Shown here: positions 8,295 through 16,662 of the stretch, one piece after another
Numbering within the stretch: position 1 is the stretch's first letter
Layout of the letters: each line of letters opens with the position of its first letter
NCBI RefSeq assembly: GCF_029963765.1
Contig: NZ_JALBYU010000027.1
Coordinates: 18,229 to 82,228 of the forward strand
Direction: 5' to 3'
Length of the DNA stretch: 64,000 bases
Origin: Pseudomonas sp. UYIF39
GTDB lineage: Bacteria > Pseudomonadota > Gammaproteobacteria > Pseudomonadales > Pseudomonadaceae
Notes under the pieces: model-generated
What the model saw: only the letters and a program-made list of their open reading frames with translations
What the model was told of the DNA's origin: nothing
Database searches by the model: none
Program-made: the position numbers and the translations under genes

Positions 8295-9272
8295 ATGTCG
8301 ACACAGCTGACCGCTGATCAATTGCTGCATGCCTACCAGGTAATGCGCACCATCCGCGTCTTTGAAGAGCGCCTGCACGTGGAATTCGCCACCGGCGAGA
8401 TTCCCGGTTTTGTCCATCTGTATGCCGGCGAAGAAGCTTCAGCCGCCGGGGTCATGGCCCACTTGGGTGATGACGATTGCATTGCCTCCAACCACCGTGG
8501 TCACGGCCACTGCATCGCCAAAGGCGTCGATGTGTACGGGATGATGGCCGAGATCTACGGCAAGAAAACCGGGGTCTGCCAAGGCAAGGGTGGCTCCATG
8601 CACATCGCCGATTTCGAGAAGGGAATGCTCGGCGCCAACGGCATTGTGGGGGCCGGTGCGCCGCTGGTCGTGGGTGCCGCCCTGGCCGCCAAGCTCAAGG
8701 GGACTGACAGTGTCGCGGTGGTGTTCTTTGGTGACGGCGGCTCCAACGAAGGGGCCGTGTTCGAAGCGATGAACATGGCCTCGGTGTGGAATTTGCCGTG
8801 CCTGTTCATTGCCGAGAACAACGGTTACGCCGAAGCCACGGCCTCCAACTGGTCGGTGGCCTGCGATCACATCGCCGACCGTGCCGCCGGCTTCGGCATG
8901 CCCGGGGTCACGGTGGACGGCTTCGACTTCTTCGCCGTTCACGAAGCCGCCGGTGCCGCTGTGGAGCGGGCCAGGGCCGGGGAGGGGCCATCGCTGATCG
9001 AGGTCAAGCTGACTCGCTATTACGGTCACTTTGAGGGCGACGCCCAGACCTATCGGGCGCTGGACGAGGTCAAGCATTTCCGCGAGCACAACGACTGCCT
9101 GATGCAGTTCCGCGAACGCACCCTCCGCGCCGGGCGGGTGCAGGCCAGCCAGTTGGACCAGATCGACAGCGAGGTGGACCTGCTGATCGAGAACGCCGTG
9201 CGCAAGGCCAAGTCCGACCCCAAGCCGAGCGCCGCCGACCTGCTCACCGACGTCTACGTTTCCTATCCCTGA
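8295..9272 (+). CDS. acoA: Acetoin dehydrogenase E1 component, alpha subunit (TPP-dependent)
   Basis: A 325-residue E1-alpha subunit. The thiamine-diphosphate motif begins GDGGSNEGAVFEAMN and ends in AENNGYA, and the family-typical MRTIRVFEERL N-terminus and GKKTGVCQGKGGSMH segment are present. With AcoB it forms the E1 that cleaves acetoin to acetaldehyde and passes the acetyl unit to lipoyl-AcoC. CTGGAGAAT upstream of the ATG at 8295 is a good ribosome-binding site; an in-frame ATG at 8265 is less likely. The next gene, acoB, starts 36 bp downstream. Confidence 0.95.
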   Translation: MSTQLTADQLLHAYQVMRTIRVFEERLHVEFATGEIPGFVHLYAGEEASAAGVMAHLGDDDCIASNHRGHGHCIAKGVDVYGMMAEIYGKKTGVCQGKGGSMHIADFEKGMLGANGIVGAGAPLVVGAALAAKLKGTDSVAVVFFGDGGSNEGAVFEAMNMASVWNLPCLFIAENNGYAEATASNWSVACDHIADRAAGFGMPGVTVDGFDFFAVHEAAGAAVERARAGEGPSLIEVKLTRYYGHFEGDAQTYRALDEVKHFREHNDCLMQFRERTLRAGRVQASQLDQIDSEVDLLIENAVRKAKSDPKPSAADLLTDVYVSYP

Positions 9273-9308
9273 ACGCCCCCCCCTATAACAAGAATCGAGA
9301 CCTTCATC

Positions 9309-10328
9309 ATGGCGAGAAAAATCAGTTATCAGCAGGCAATCAACGAAGCTCTGGCCCAGGAAATGCGCCGCGACCCCAGCGTGTTCATCATGGGTGAGGA
9401 CGTCGCCGGCGGTGCCGGCGCCCCCGGTGAAAATGACGCCTGGGGCGGGGTGCTGGGCGTGACCAAGGGCCTCTATCACCAATTCCCTGGGCGAGTGCTG
9501 GACACGCCATTGTCGGAGTTGGGTTATGTCGGTGCTGCAGTGGGCGCTGCGACCTGTGGCGTGCGCCCGGTGTGTGAATTGATGTTCGTCGACTTCGCCG
9601 GTTGCTGTCTGGATCAGATCCTCAATCAGGCGGCCAAGTTTCGCTACATGTTCGGTGGCAAGGCCTCCACGCCGCTGGTGATCCGCACGATGGTCGGCGC
9701 CGGGTTGCGGGCCGCCGCCCAGCACTCGCAGATGCTGACCTCGTTGTGGACCCACATTCCGGGGCTGAAAGTGGTCTGCCCGTCGTCACCTTATGACGCC
9801 AAAGGTTTGCTGATCCAGGCCATCCGCGACAACGACCCGGTGATCTTCTGCGAACACAAAATGCTCTACAGCATGCAGGGTGAAGTACCGGAAGAGCTCT
9901 ATACCATCCCCTTCGGCGAAGCCAACTTCCTGCGCGATGGCAAGGACGTGACGCTGGTCTCCTATGGCCGCACGGTCAACACCGCGATGGACGCCGCGCG
10001 CAATCTGGCCGCGCGCGGGATCGACTGCGAGGTGATCGACCTGCGCACCACCAGTCCGCTGGACGAAGACAGCCTATTGGAAAGTGTAGAGAAAACCGGG
10101 CGCTTGGTGGTCATCGACGAAGCCAACCCGCGTTGCTCCATGGCCACCGACATTTCGGCTCTGGTGGCGCAAAAAGCCTTCGCCTCGCTCAAGGCGCCGA
10201 TCGAGATGGTTACTGCGCCGCACACGCCGGTGCCGTTCTCTGATGCTTTGGAAGACCTCTACATTCCCGACGCGGCGAAGATCGAGAGTGCCGTGCTCAA
10301 GCTGATTGAGTGGAGCAAGCGTTCATGA
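9309..10328 (+). CDS. acoB: Acetoin dehydrogenase E1 component, beta subunit
   Basis: A 339-residue transketolase-like E1-beta subunit. It opens with ISYQQAINEALAQEMRRDP and the acidic active-site segment FIMGEDVAG (the Glu activates the TPP ring). LDTPLSELGYVGAAVGAA and VISYGRTV-like strands follow (here VTLVSYGRTVN). It pairs with AcoA in an alpha2-beta2 E1. Its stop overlaps the acoC start (ATGA at 10325-10328), which indicates translational coupling. Confidence 0.95.
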   Translation: MARKISYQQAINEALAQEMRRDPSVFIMGEDVAGGAGAPGENDAWGGVLGVTKGLYHQFPGRVLDTPLSELGYVGAAVGAATCGVRPVCELMFVDFAGCCLDQILNQAAKFRYMFGGKASTPLVIRTMVGAGLRAAAQHSQMLTSLWTHIPGLKVVCPSSPYDAKGLLIQAIRDNDPVIFCEHKMLYSMQGEVPEELYTIPFGEANFLRDGKDVTLVSYGRTVNTAMDAARNLAARGIDCEVIDLRTTSPLDEDSLLESVEKTGRLVVIDEANPRCSMATDISALVAQKAFASLKAPIEMVTAPHTPVPFSDALEDLYIPDAAKIESAVLKLIEWSKRS

Positions 10329-11437
10329 GCCAGATCCATACCCTGACCATGCCCAAGTGGGGCCTGTCCATGACTGAGGGCCGGGTCGATGTCTGGCTCA
10401 AGGAGGAAGGCCAGGCCATCGCCAAGGGCGACGAAGTGCTAGACGTCGAAACCGATAAAATCTCCAGCAGTGTCGAGGCGCCGTTTTCCGGGGTGCTTCG
10501 TCGGCAGATCGCCCGCCAGGATGAAACCCTGGCGGTGGGTGCGTTGCTCGGCATCGTGGTCGACGGCGAAGCCAGCGAGGCGGAGATCGATGCGGTGGTC
10601 GAGCAGTTTCAGGCCGCGTTCGTGCCCGGTGACGGTGCCGAGGAAGACATTGGGCCGAGACCGCAAAAGGTCGAGCTGGACGGACGGTTGATCCGTTACT
10701 TCGAGCGCGGCGAAGGCGGGGTGCCGTTGGTGCTGGTGCACGGCTTTGGCGGTGACCTGAACAACTGGATGTTCAATCACGAAGCGTTAGCCGCTGGCCG
10801 CCGGGTGGTTGCACTGGACCTGCCGGGTCATGGCGAGTCAACCAAACAGCTGGAGCGCGCAGATCTGGACGAGTTGAGCGGCGTGGTGCTGGCACTGCTC
10901 GATCACCTGGACATTCCCGCAGCGCATCTGGTGGGTCATTCCATGGGTGGCGCGGTGTCGCTGAACACTGCGCGCCTGGCTCCGCAGCGGGTACGTTCCC
11001 TGACCTTGATCGGCAGCGCCGGTCTGGGCGAGGACATCAACGGCGATTACCTGCAAGGCTTTGTCGAGGCTGCCAACCGCAATGCCCTCAAGCCACAGTT
11101 GGTGAAGCTGTTCTCCAACCCCGAGCTGGTCAACCGGCAGATGCTCGAAGACATGCTCAAGTACAAGCGCCTGGAAGGCGTGGACGCGGCCCTGCGCCTG
11201 CTGGTTTCAGGCTTGTTCAAAGAAGGACGGCAACAGCTCGATCTGCGCGGCGTGGTGCAGGACGGTCAGCAGCCAGTGTTGCTGATCTGGGGCAGTGACG
11301 ACGCGATTATTCCGGTGAGTCACAGCGCCGGGCTGACGGCCCAGGTCGAGATCCTGCCAGGTCAGGCGCACATGGTGCAGATGGAAGCGGCCGAGCAGGT
11401 CAACCGACTGATTCTGGACTTTTTGCAACAGCACTGA
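10325..11437 (+). CDS. acoC: Acetoin dehydrogenase E2 (lipoyl domain fused to alpha/beta hydrolase)
   Basis: A 370-residue protein. Residues ~5-80 form a biotinyl/lipoyl domain with the lipoyl-Lys motif DVETDKISSSVEAP. Residues ~125-370 are an alpha/beta hydrolase with GHSMGG (nucleophile Ser) and the late acid/His segment (SDDAIIP, then GQAHMVQMEA). This arrangement, without the usual E2 inner-core domain, is the known AcoC type, in which the hydrolase-fold domain acts in acetyl transfer to CoA. The ATG at 10325 overlaps the acoB stop; a start at 10310 would add five residues and is not needed. No lipoamide dehydrogenase gene follows. Confidence 0.94.
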   Translation: MSQIHTLTMPKWGLSMTEGRVDVWLKEEGQAIAKGDEVLDVETDKISSSVEAPFSGVLRRQIARQDETLAVGALLGIVVDGEASEAEIDAVVEQFQAAFVPGDGAEEDIGPRPQKVELDGRLIRYFERGEGGVPLVLVHGFGGDLNNWMFNHEALAAGRRVVALDLPGHGESTKQLERADLDELSGVVLALLDHLDIPAAHLVGHSMGGAVSLNTARLAPQRVRSLTLIGSAGLGEDINGDYLQGFVEAANRNALKPQLVKLFSNPELVNRQMLEDMLKYKRLEGVDAALRLLVSGLFKEGRQQLDLRGVVQDGQQPVLLIWGSDDAIIPVSHSAGLTAQVEILPGQAHMVQMEAAEQVNRLILDFLQQH

Positions 11438-11497
11438 CGCCCCTCCTGGCGGACTCTTGCAGGGCGCCAGGACCCACTATTTCAAGGAGATTTTGCT

Positions 11498-12592
11498 ATG
11501 AGCCTTTCAATCAATTCGGTACGCAGCATGCGCGCCGCGGTCTGGCATGGTCGCAACGATATCCGCGTCGAAGACGTTCCGCTGCCCATATCGCCACCTG
11601 CTGGCTGGGTGCAGATCCGCGTGCAGTGGTGCGGAATTTGCGGGTCCGATTTGCATGAGTACGTGGCGGGGCCGGTGTTCATCCCGGTTGACGCGCCGCA
11701 CCCACTGACCGGGATCAAGGGCCAGTGCATTCTCGGTCACGAGTTCTGTGGCGAGATCGTCGAGCTCGGTGCCGGTGTTCAGGGTTTCAGCATCGGCGAT
11801 CCGGTGGCGGCCGATGCCTGCCAACACTGCGGCACCTGCTACTACTGCACCCATGGCCTGTACAACATCTGCGAGAACCTGGCTTTCACCGGGCTGATGA
11901 ATAATGGTGCCTTCGCCGAACTGGTCAACGTGCCGGCCAACCTGCTGTACAAGTTGCCGGCGAACTTTCCTGCTGAAGCCGGGGCACTGATCGAGCCCTT
12001 GGCGGTGGGCATGCACGCGGTGAAAAAAGCCGGGAGCCTGCTCGGACAGAACGTGGTGGTGGTCGGTGCAGGCACCATTGGCTTGTGCACCATCATGTGC
12101 GCCAAGGCTGCCGGTGCGGCTCAGGTGATCGCTCTGGAAATGTCTGGAGCGCGCAAGGCCAAGGCCCTGGAAGTGGGGGCAACCCATGTGCTCGATCCCA
12201 ATGAATGCGATGCCTTGGCGGAGGTTCGGCGCCTGACGGGTGGGCTCGGGGCGGATGTCAGCTTCGAATGCATTGGCAACAAACACACGGCCAAGCTCTC
12301 GATCGATCTGATCCGCAAGGCCGGCAAGTGCGTACTGGTGGGGATCTTTGAGGAACCCAGCGAGTTCAACTTCTTCGAGTTGGTGGCTACCGAAAAACAG
12401 GTACTGGGCGCGCTGGCCTATAACGGTGAGTTCGCTGACGTGATTGCTTTTATCGCTGATGGCCGGCTGGACATCACACCATTGGTGACCGGGCGCATTC
12501 AGTTGGAACAGATCGTGGGGCAGGGCTTCGAGGAACTGGTTAACAACAAGGAGCACAACGTGAAAATCATCGTGTCACCTGCTCGAGTCTGA
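11498..12592 (+). CDS. 2,3-butanediol dehydrogenase (Zn-dependent MDR family)
   Basis: A 364-residue zinc alcohol dehydrogenase. CGICGSDLHEY carries the catalytic-zinc Cys, GHEFCGEIVE the second ligand region, and CQHCGTCYYCTHGLYNIC the four-Cys structural zinc loop. VVVVGAGTIGLCTI is the NAD-binding turn. The family oxidises (R,R)- or meso-2,3-butanediol to acetoin, which feeds the adjacent Aco complex. AAGGAG precedes the ATG. It lies 60 bp after acoC in the same operon. The stereospecificity cannot be read from sequence. Downstream (12609-12632) is an imperfect stem-loop without a T-tract. Confidence 0.9.
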   Translation: MSLSINSVRSMRAAVWHGRNDIRVEDVPLPISPPAGWVQIRVQWCGICGSDLHEYVAGPVFIPVDAPHPLTGIKGQCILGHEFCGEIVELGAGVQGFSIGDPVAADACQHCGTCYYCTHGLYNICENLAFTGLMNNGAFAELVNVPANLLYKLPANFPAEAGALIEPLAVGMHAVKKAGSLLGQNVVVVGAGTIGLCTIMCAKAAGAAQVIALEMSGARKAKALEVGATHVLDPNECDALAEVRRLTGGLGADVSFECIGNKHTAKLSIDLIRKAGKCVLVGIFEEPSEFNFFELVATEKQVLGALAYNGEFADVIAFIADGRLDITPLVTGRIQLEQIVGQGFEELVNNKEHNVKIIVSPARV

Positions 12593-12836
12593 AGTGGCTG
12601 AATCGGACGCGATGGCCGTTAGCGGTCATCGCTACATCGCCCGGGTCGCAGTCGACAAAGACCGACAAAACAAGCCCTGAAAAATTCTGCGTTGTCGCTT
12701 ATTACGTTCAGCCATTAAAAAAAACAGCCCTTTGGCACCGATAACATCGTTTCTCGGGCGCACCGCTTTTCAATATATTGGCCGCCAGATCTGGTGAATG
12801 ACTCAACACTCACCACCCTCAGTGCGAGTAGTCTTA

Positions 12837-14114
12837 ATGAACAATAAACCTGACAACGCAGGGCTTGATAACGCCGGAGCGGGGACCCGAGCGGTCTGGG
12901 GCGGGGAGCAAGTCAGGCACCCCTACAACGCCACTCAGACACCGATCGTGGTTAGCGCCGCTTACGGTTACGACGACATCGACGTCTGGTACGACGTTGC
13001 GTTGGGCAAGACGCCTGGCTTTATCTACAGCCGCATGAGCAACCCGACGGTCGAGACCCTCGAAGCAAAAATTCGCGAGTTGGAAATGGCCGAGTCCGCC
13101 GTGGCCTTCAGCAGCGGCATGGCTGCGATCAGCAGTGTGCTTTTCACCTTCCTGGCCAATGGCGATCGTGTGGTGTCGACCAAGGACAGCTACGGTGGCA
13201 CCAACAAGATTTTCGAAGAATTCCTGCCGCGCACGGGTGTGGAGGTGACCTTGTGCGAGACGTTCGATCACGAGGAGATCGAGCGTGAAATCGCCAAAGG
13301 CTGCCAATTGGTGTACTTGGAGACGCCGACCAACCCGACCCTGAAAATACTCGATATCCACCGACTGGTAGCTGCAGCCAAGCGCGTCGGTGCCGTGGTG
13401 GTGGCCGACAACACCTTTGCCACGCCGCTGAATCAGAACCCCCTGGCGTTAGGTGTGGACGTGGTCATCCACAGCGCGACCAAGTTCCTCAGTGGCCATG
13501 GCGATGTGCTCGGCGGTCTGGTGTGTGGCAACGAATCCTTGATGGCCAAGGTTCGTCATTACCGGGAGATCAACGGTGCGACGCTCGACCCGTTCTCGGC
13601 CTACATGATCATCCGGGGCATGAAAACGCTGGTGCTGCGCATGCGTCAACAGCAACGCAGTGCCCGTGCTCTGGCGGATTTTCTTTGCACCGAACCGTTG
13701 GTGGAGTCGGTCAATTATCCAGGCTTGCCCAGCCACCCGAACCATGTTGTGGCGTGCGCGCAAATGTCCGGCTTCGGTGCCATTGTCAGTTTTGTTCTGG
13801 TCGGTGGAATGGACACGGTCAAGGTCCTCTTGCCGCGTCTGCGATTCGCCCACTGCGCGGGCAATCTCGGCGCGGTGGAAACCATTTACGGCCCGGCTCG
13901 GACCACCAGCCATGTGGAGAACACTCTGGAGGAGCGTCTGGCCCTGGGTATCTCCGAAGGACTGGTACGAGTCTCCGTCGGCATCGAAGACACCGATGAT
14001 TTGCTCGACGACCTGAAGCAGGCGTTTGCCTTTGTCAGACATTCACAGGATGAACAGGCACAGGCAAACAAGCAGCCCTCAATCAATGAAACTTGCACCG
14101 AGATAGCAAACTGA
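12837..14114 (+). CDS. Cystathionine gamma-synthase/gamma-lyase family PLP enzyme
   Basis: A 425-residue Cys/Met-metabolism PLP enzyme. The motifs include SRMSNPTVETLEAKI, SGMAAISSV (PLP phosphate site), YLETPTNPTLK, ADNTFATPLNQNPLALG and SATKFLSGHGDVLGG, in which the Lys forms the Schiff base. The family covers cystathionine gamma-synthase, gamma-lyase and methionine gamma-lyase, which sequence alone does not separate. The operon context (an S-methylmethionine-type permease, threonine-synthase and homoserine-dehydrogenase genes) points to methionine/homoserine-derived substrates. The start is uncertain: ATGs at 12798 and 12837 are both possible, and neither has a strong ribosome-binding site. 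Confidence 0.88.
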   Translation: MNNKPDNAGLDNAGAGTRAVWGGEQVRHPYNATQTPIVVSAAYGYDDIDVWYDVALGKTPGFIYSRMSNPTVETLEAKIRELEMAESAVAFSSGMAAISSVLFTFLANGDRVVSTKDSYGGTNKIFEEFLPRTGVEVTLCETFDHEEIEREIAKGCQLVYLETPTNPTLKILDIHRLVAAAKRVGAVVVADNTFATPLNQNPLALGVDVVIHSATKFLSGHGDVLGGLVCGNESLMAKVRHYREINGATLDPFSAYMIIRGMKTLVLRMRQQQRSARALADFLCTEPLVESVNYPGLPSHPNHVVACAQMSGFGAIVSFVLVGGMDTVKVLLPRLRFAHCAGNLGAVETIYGPARTTSHVENTLEERLALGISEGLVRVSVGIEDTDDLLDDLKQAFAFVRHSQDEQAQANKQPSINETCTEIAN

Positions 14115-14265
14115 AGTTATAACGTTAATACCTCACGACAGGGCCGTTAGTGAGGAGTTCATGAAGAGGAATAATAATAAAACTTAGTGGTGACCTGTTT
14201 TTACTCTGCCCCGTAACTCAGAGCAGAAGTTAATGCGTGCCCTAACAACTTTCATGAGAACAACC

Positions 14266-15696
14266 ATGTCCATAAAAGAAGAACAACTCAACACGCGTGC
14301 CGGTTTTAAACAGGAAATGCAGACTCGCCACATTGTCATGTTGGCATTGGGTGGCGTCATTGGTACCGGGCTGTTTCTCACGTCCGGGTACACCGTTAAC
14401 CAGGCTGGACCCTTGGGGGCGGTTATCGCCTACATCATCGGTGCACTCATGGTTTACATGGTCATGATGTGCTTGGGCGAATTGGCGGTGCAGATGCCGG
14501 AAACCGGTTCGTTCAGTACTTACGCCACGCGTTTTCTCGGACCAGGTACCGGCTACACCGTGGCATGGCTGTATTGGCTGACCTGGACTGTGGCGATTGG
14601 TTCTGAATTCACCGCTGCCGGAATTTTGATGGCGCGTTGGTTTCCGGATACGCCGGTGTGGATCTGGAGTGCGCTGTTCGCTGGCGTGGTGTTCCTGACC
14701 AACGTGATCTCGGTGCGTTTGTTCGCCGAGACTGAGTTCTGGTTGTCCTTGATCAAAGTAGTGACGGTGGTGGTGTTCCTGATGATCGGCGGCGGGGCGA
14801 TTCTCGGCTTGTTGCATATCGATCAGGCCCACAGCATTGGCCTGGGCAACTTCACCCGCGAAGGCTTGTTCCCCACCGGTTTCATGTCAATTGCCATGAC
14901 CTTGTTGGCGGTGTCCTTTGCCTTCTCCGGTACTGAGTTGATCGGTATTGCCGCCGGTGAAACCAAGGACCCTCAGCGCAATGTGCCGCGGGCCATTCGC
15001 ACCACCGTGCTGCGTCTGGCGATCTTTTTCGTCGGCACTATTTTCGTCCTGGCAACCCTGTTGCCCCGCGAGCAGGCCGGTTTGGTGGAGAGTCCGTTCG
15101 TCACCGTGTTCACCTACATCGGCATTCCTTACTCCGCCGACATCATGAACTTCGTGATCATCACTGCGCTGTTGTCGGCGGCCAACTCCGGGTTGTACGC
15201 CGCCTCGCGGATGCTCTGGACCTTGAGCGACCAGGGTCACTTGCCCAAGCAGTTCTCTAACCTGACCCGCATGGGGACGCCGTTGAATGCCATCGTGTTG
15301 AGCATGGTCGGCGGTGGCGCCTCGTTGCTCAGTAGCGTGTTCGCCGCCGACACCGTCTACCTGGCACTGGTGTCGATATCCGGGTTGGCAGTGGTGGTGG
15401 TGTGGATGAGCATTGCCGCGAGCCAGATCGCTTTTCGCCGTCACTATGTGGCCAACGGCGGCGATGTCCGCAACCTCAAGTTCCGCGTCCGGGGTTATCC
15501 ATGGGTGCCACTGGGGGCGCTGGTCTGCTGCAGCCTGGCGTGTGTGGGGATTGCGTTCGACCCTGAGCAGCGGGTGGCCCTGTACTTTGGTTTGCCATTC
15601 ATCGCCTGGTGCTATTTCGTGTATTACATTACGCGCAAAAGCCGCGAGCGACGCTTGTCGGTTGCCCCCTTGGCACAACCGTCCGATGCGTTCTAG
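14266..15696 (+). CDS. Amino-acid permease, S-methylmethionine permease (MmuP)-like
   Basis: A 476-residue APC-superfamily permease with 12 hydrophobic segments. The opening MLALGGVIGTGLFLTSG is the family consensus, and the following YTVNQAGPLGAVIAY, MPETGSFSTYATRFLGPG and GYTVAWLYWLTWTVAIG blocks match, from memory, E. coli MmuP (YkfD) particularly well. It therefore probably imports S-methylmethionine or a related sulfur/homoserine amino acid. The ATG at 14266 is taken as start (MSIKEEQLNTRAG); 14233 is an alternative. It follows the PLP enzyme by about 150 bp and precedes a LysR gene by 59 bp. Confidence 0.87.
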   Translation: MSIKEEQLNTRAGFKQEMQTRHIVMLALGGVIGTGLFLTSGYTVNQAGPLGAVIAYIIGALMVYMVMMCLGELAVQMPETGSFSTYATRFLGPGTGYTVAWLYWLTWTVAIGSEFTAAGILMARWFPDTPVWIWSALFAGVVFLTNVISVRLFAETEFWLSLIKVVTVVVFLMIGGGAILGLLHIDQAHSIGLGNFTREGLFPTGFMSIAMTLLAVSFAFSGTELIGIAAGETKDPQRNVPRAIRTTVLRLAIFFVGTIFVLATLLPREQAGLVESPFVTVFTYIGIPYSADIMNFVIITALLSAANSGLYAASRMLWTLSDQGHLPKQFSNLTRMGTPLNAIVLSMVGGGASLLSSVFAADTVYLALVSISGLAVVVVWMSIAASQIAFRRHYVANGGDVRNLKFRVRGYPWVPLGALVCCSLACVGIAFDPEQRVALYFGLPFIAWCYFVYYITRKSRERRLSVAPLAQPSDAF

Positions 15697-15755
15697 CCGC
15701 CGTCGACGGGGTGGGCAAAGTGCTCGGAGGAGGGGGCGTCAATGAGGTTCAGACC

Positions 15756-16646
15756 ATGAAGCAAAAGACGTTACCGCCATTGAACTGGCTGCGGGCATTC
15801 GAGGTATCCGCCCGCTGCCTGAACTTCACCCACGCCGCCGAAGAGCTGTTTTTGACTCAGGGCGCCGTCAGCCAGCAGATCCGCCAATTGGAAAGCCACC
15901 TGGGGGTGGCACTGTTCAAGCGCTTGCCCCGTGGCCTGGGGCTGACGGAGGAAGGGCAGGCCTATCTGCCGGTCGTGCAGGATGCGATCACTCGACTGGC
16001 GGTGGGGACCAACGAGATTTTTGGCCAGCACAAACGCCGGCCGATCAAGGTGCGTGGCAGCCTGGCATTTTTCGTGCACTGGCTGGCGCCCAAGCTGGTG
16101 GGCTTTCGCCAGGCTCATCCACTTGTCGACATCCGCTACATCAGCAACATCTGGGTCAAGGAACTGGATGGCGAGGACGACATGGAGATTCGCTGGGGCC
16201 ATGGTCAATGGCCCGGCCTGGTGTCGCAGCGCCTGACCTGGGACACCTTGTTTCCGGTCTGCTCGCCAGCCCTGATGGCGAACTCGTCGCTGAGGGTGCC
16301 GGCGGATGTCGCGCACCATCCGCTGTTACATGTTCTGGGTTACGAAGAGGGCTGGGGTTACTGGTTAAACATGGTCGGTGCGGACACCGTCGATTCGTCG
16401 ACCGGCATGCAGTTCGACACACTGATTTCCACCTTGCGCATGGCCGAGTTGGGGCAGGGGATTGCCCTGGCCCGGTCCTCGATGGTTGAAGAGATGCTTC
16501 AGGACGGACGACTGGTCGAGCCCTTCGACCATCGCATCGAAGCCAGCGAGTCTTTTTACCTCGTACGCGGTTCTGGGGCCGACCAGCACCCCGACGCGGT
16601 CATGTTTTCCACCTGGCTGGTCGAGCAGGCACATCGTTTCAAATGA
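15756..16646 (+). CDS. LysR-family regulator, GcvA-like
   Basis: A 296-residue LysR regulator with the GcvA-type N-terminus: LPPLNWLRAFEVSARCLNFT, then the HTH AAEELFLTQGAVSQQIRQLE and LGVALFKRLPRGLGLTEEGQ. A LysR substrate-binding domain follows (VDIRYISNIWVKELDGEDDM). The ATG at 15756 fits the family N-terminus; the upstream 49 in-frame residues overlap the permease gene and are not family-like. It sits inside the amino-acid cluster, between permease and threonine-synthase-like gene, and so probably controls it. A second, Lrp-type regulator ends the same block. Confidence 0.92.
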   Translation: MKQKTLPPLNWLRAFEVSARCLNFTHAAEELFLTQGAVSQQIRQLESHLGVALFKRLPRGLGLTEEGQAYLPVVQDAITRLAVGTNEIFGQHKRRPIKVRGSLAFFVHWLAPKLVGFRQAHPLVDIRYISNIWVKELDGEDDMEIRWGHGQWPGLVSQRLTWDTLFPVCSPALMANSSLRVPADVAHHPLLHVLGYEEGWGYWLNMVGADTVDSSTGMQFDTLISTLRMAELGQGIALARSSMVEEMLQDGRLVEPFDHRIEASESFYLVRGSGADQHPDAVMFSTWLVEQAHRFK

Positions 16647-16662
16647 ATGGCCGGAGCCAACC

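Noticed and set aside
7056..8417. 453-codon minus-strand open frame opposite acoX/acoA
   Set aside because: It overlaps two clear genes completely and lacks family-like motifs; typical GC-driven antisense frame.
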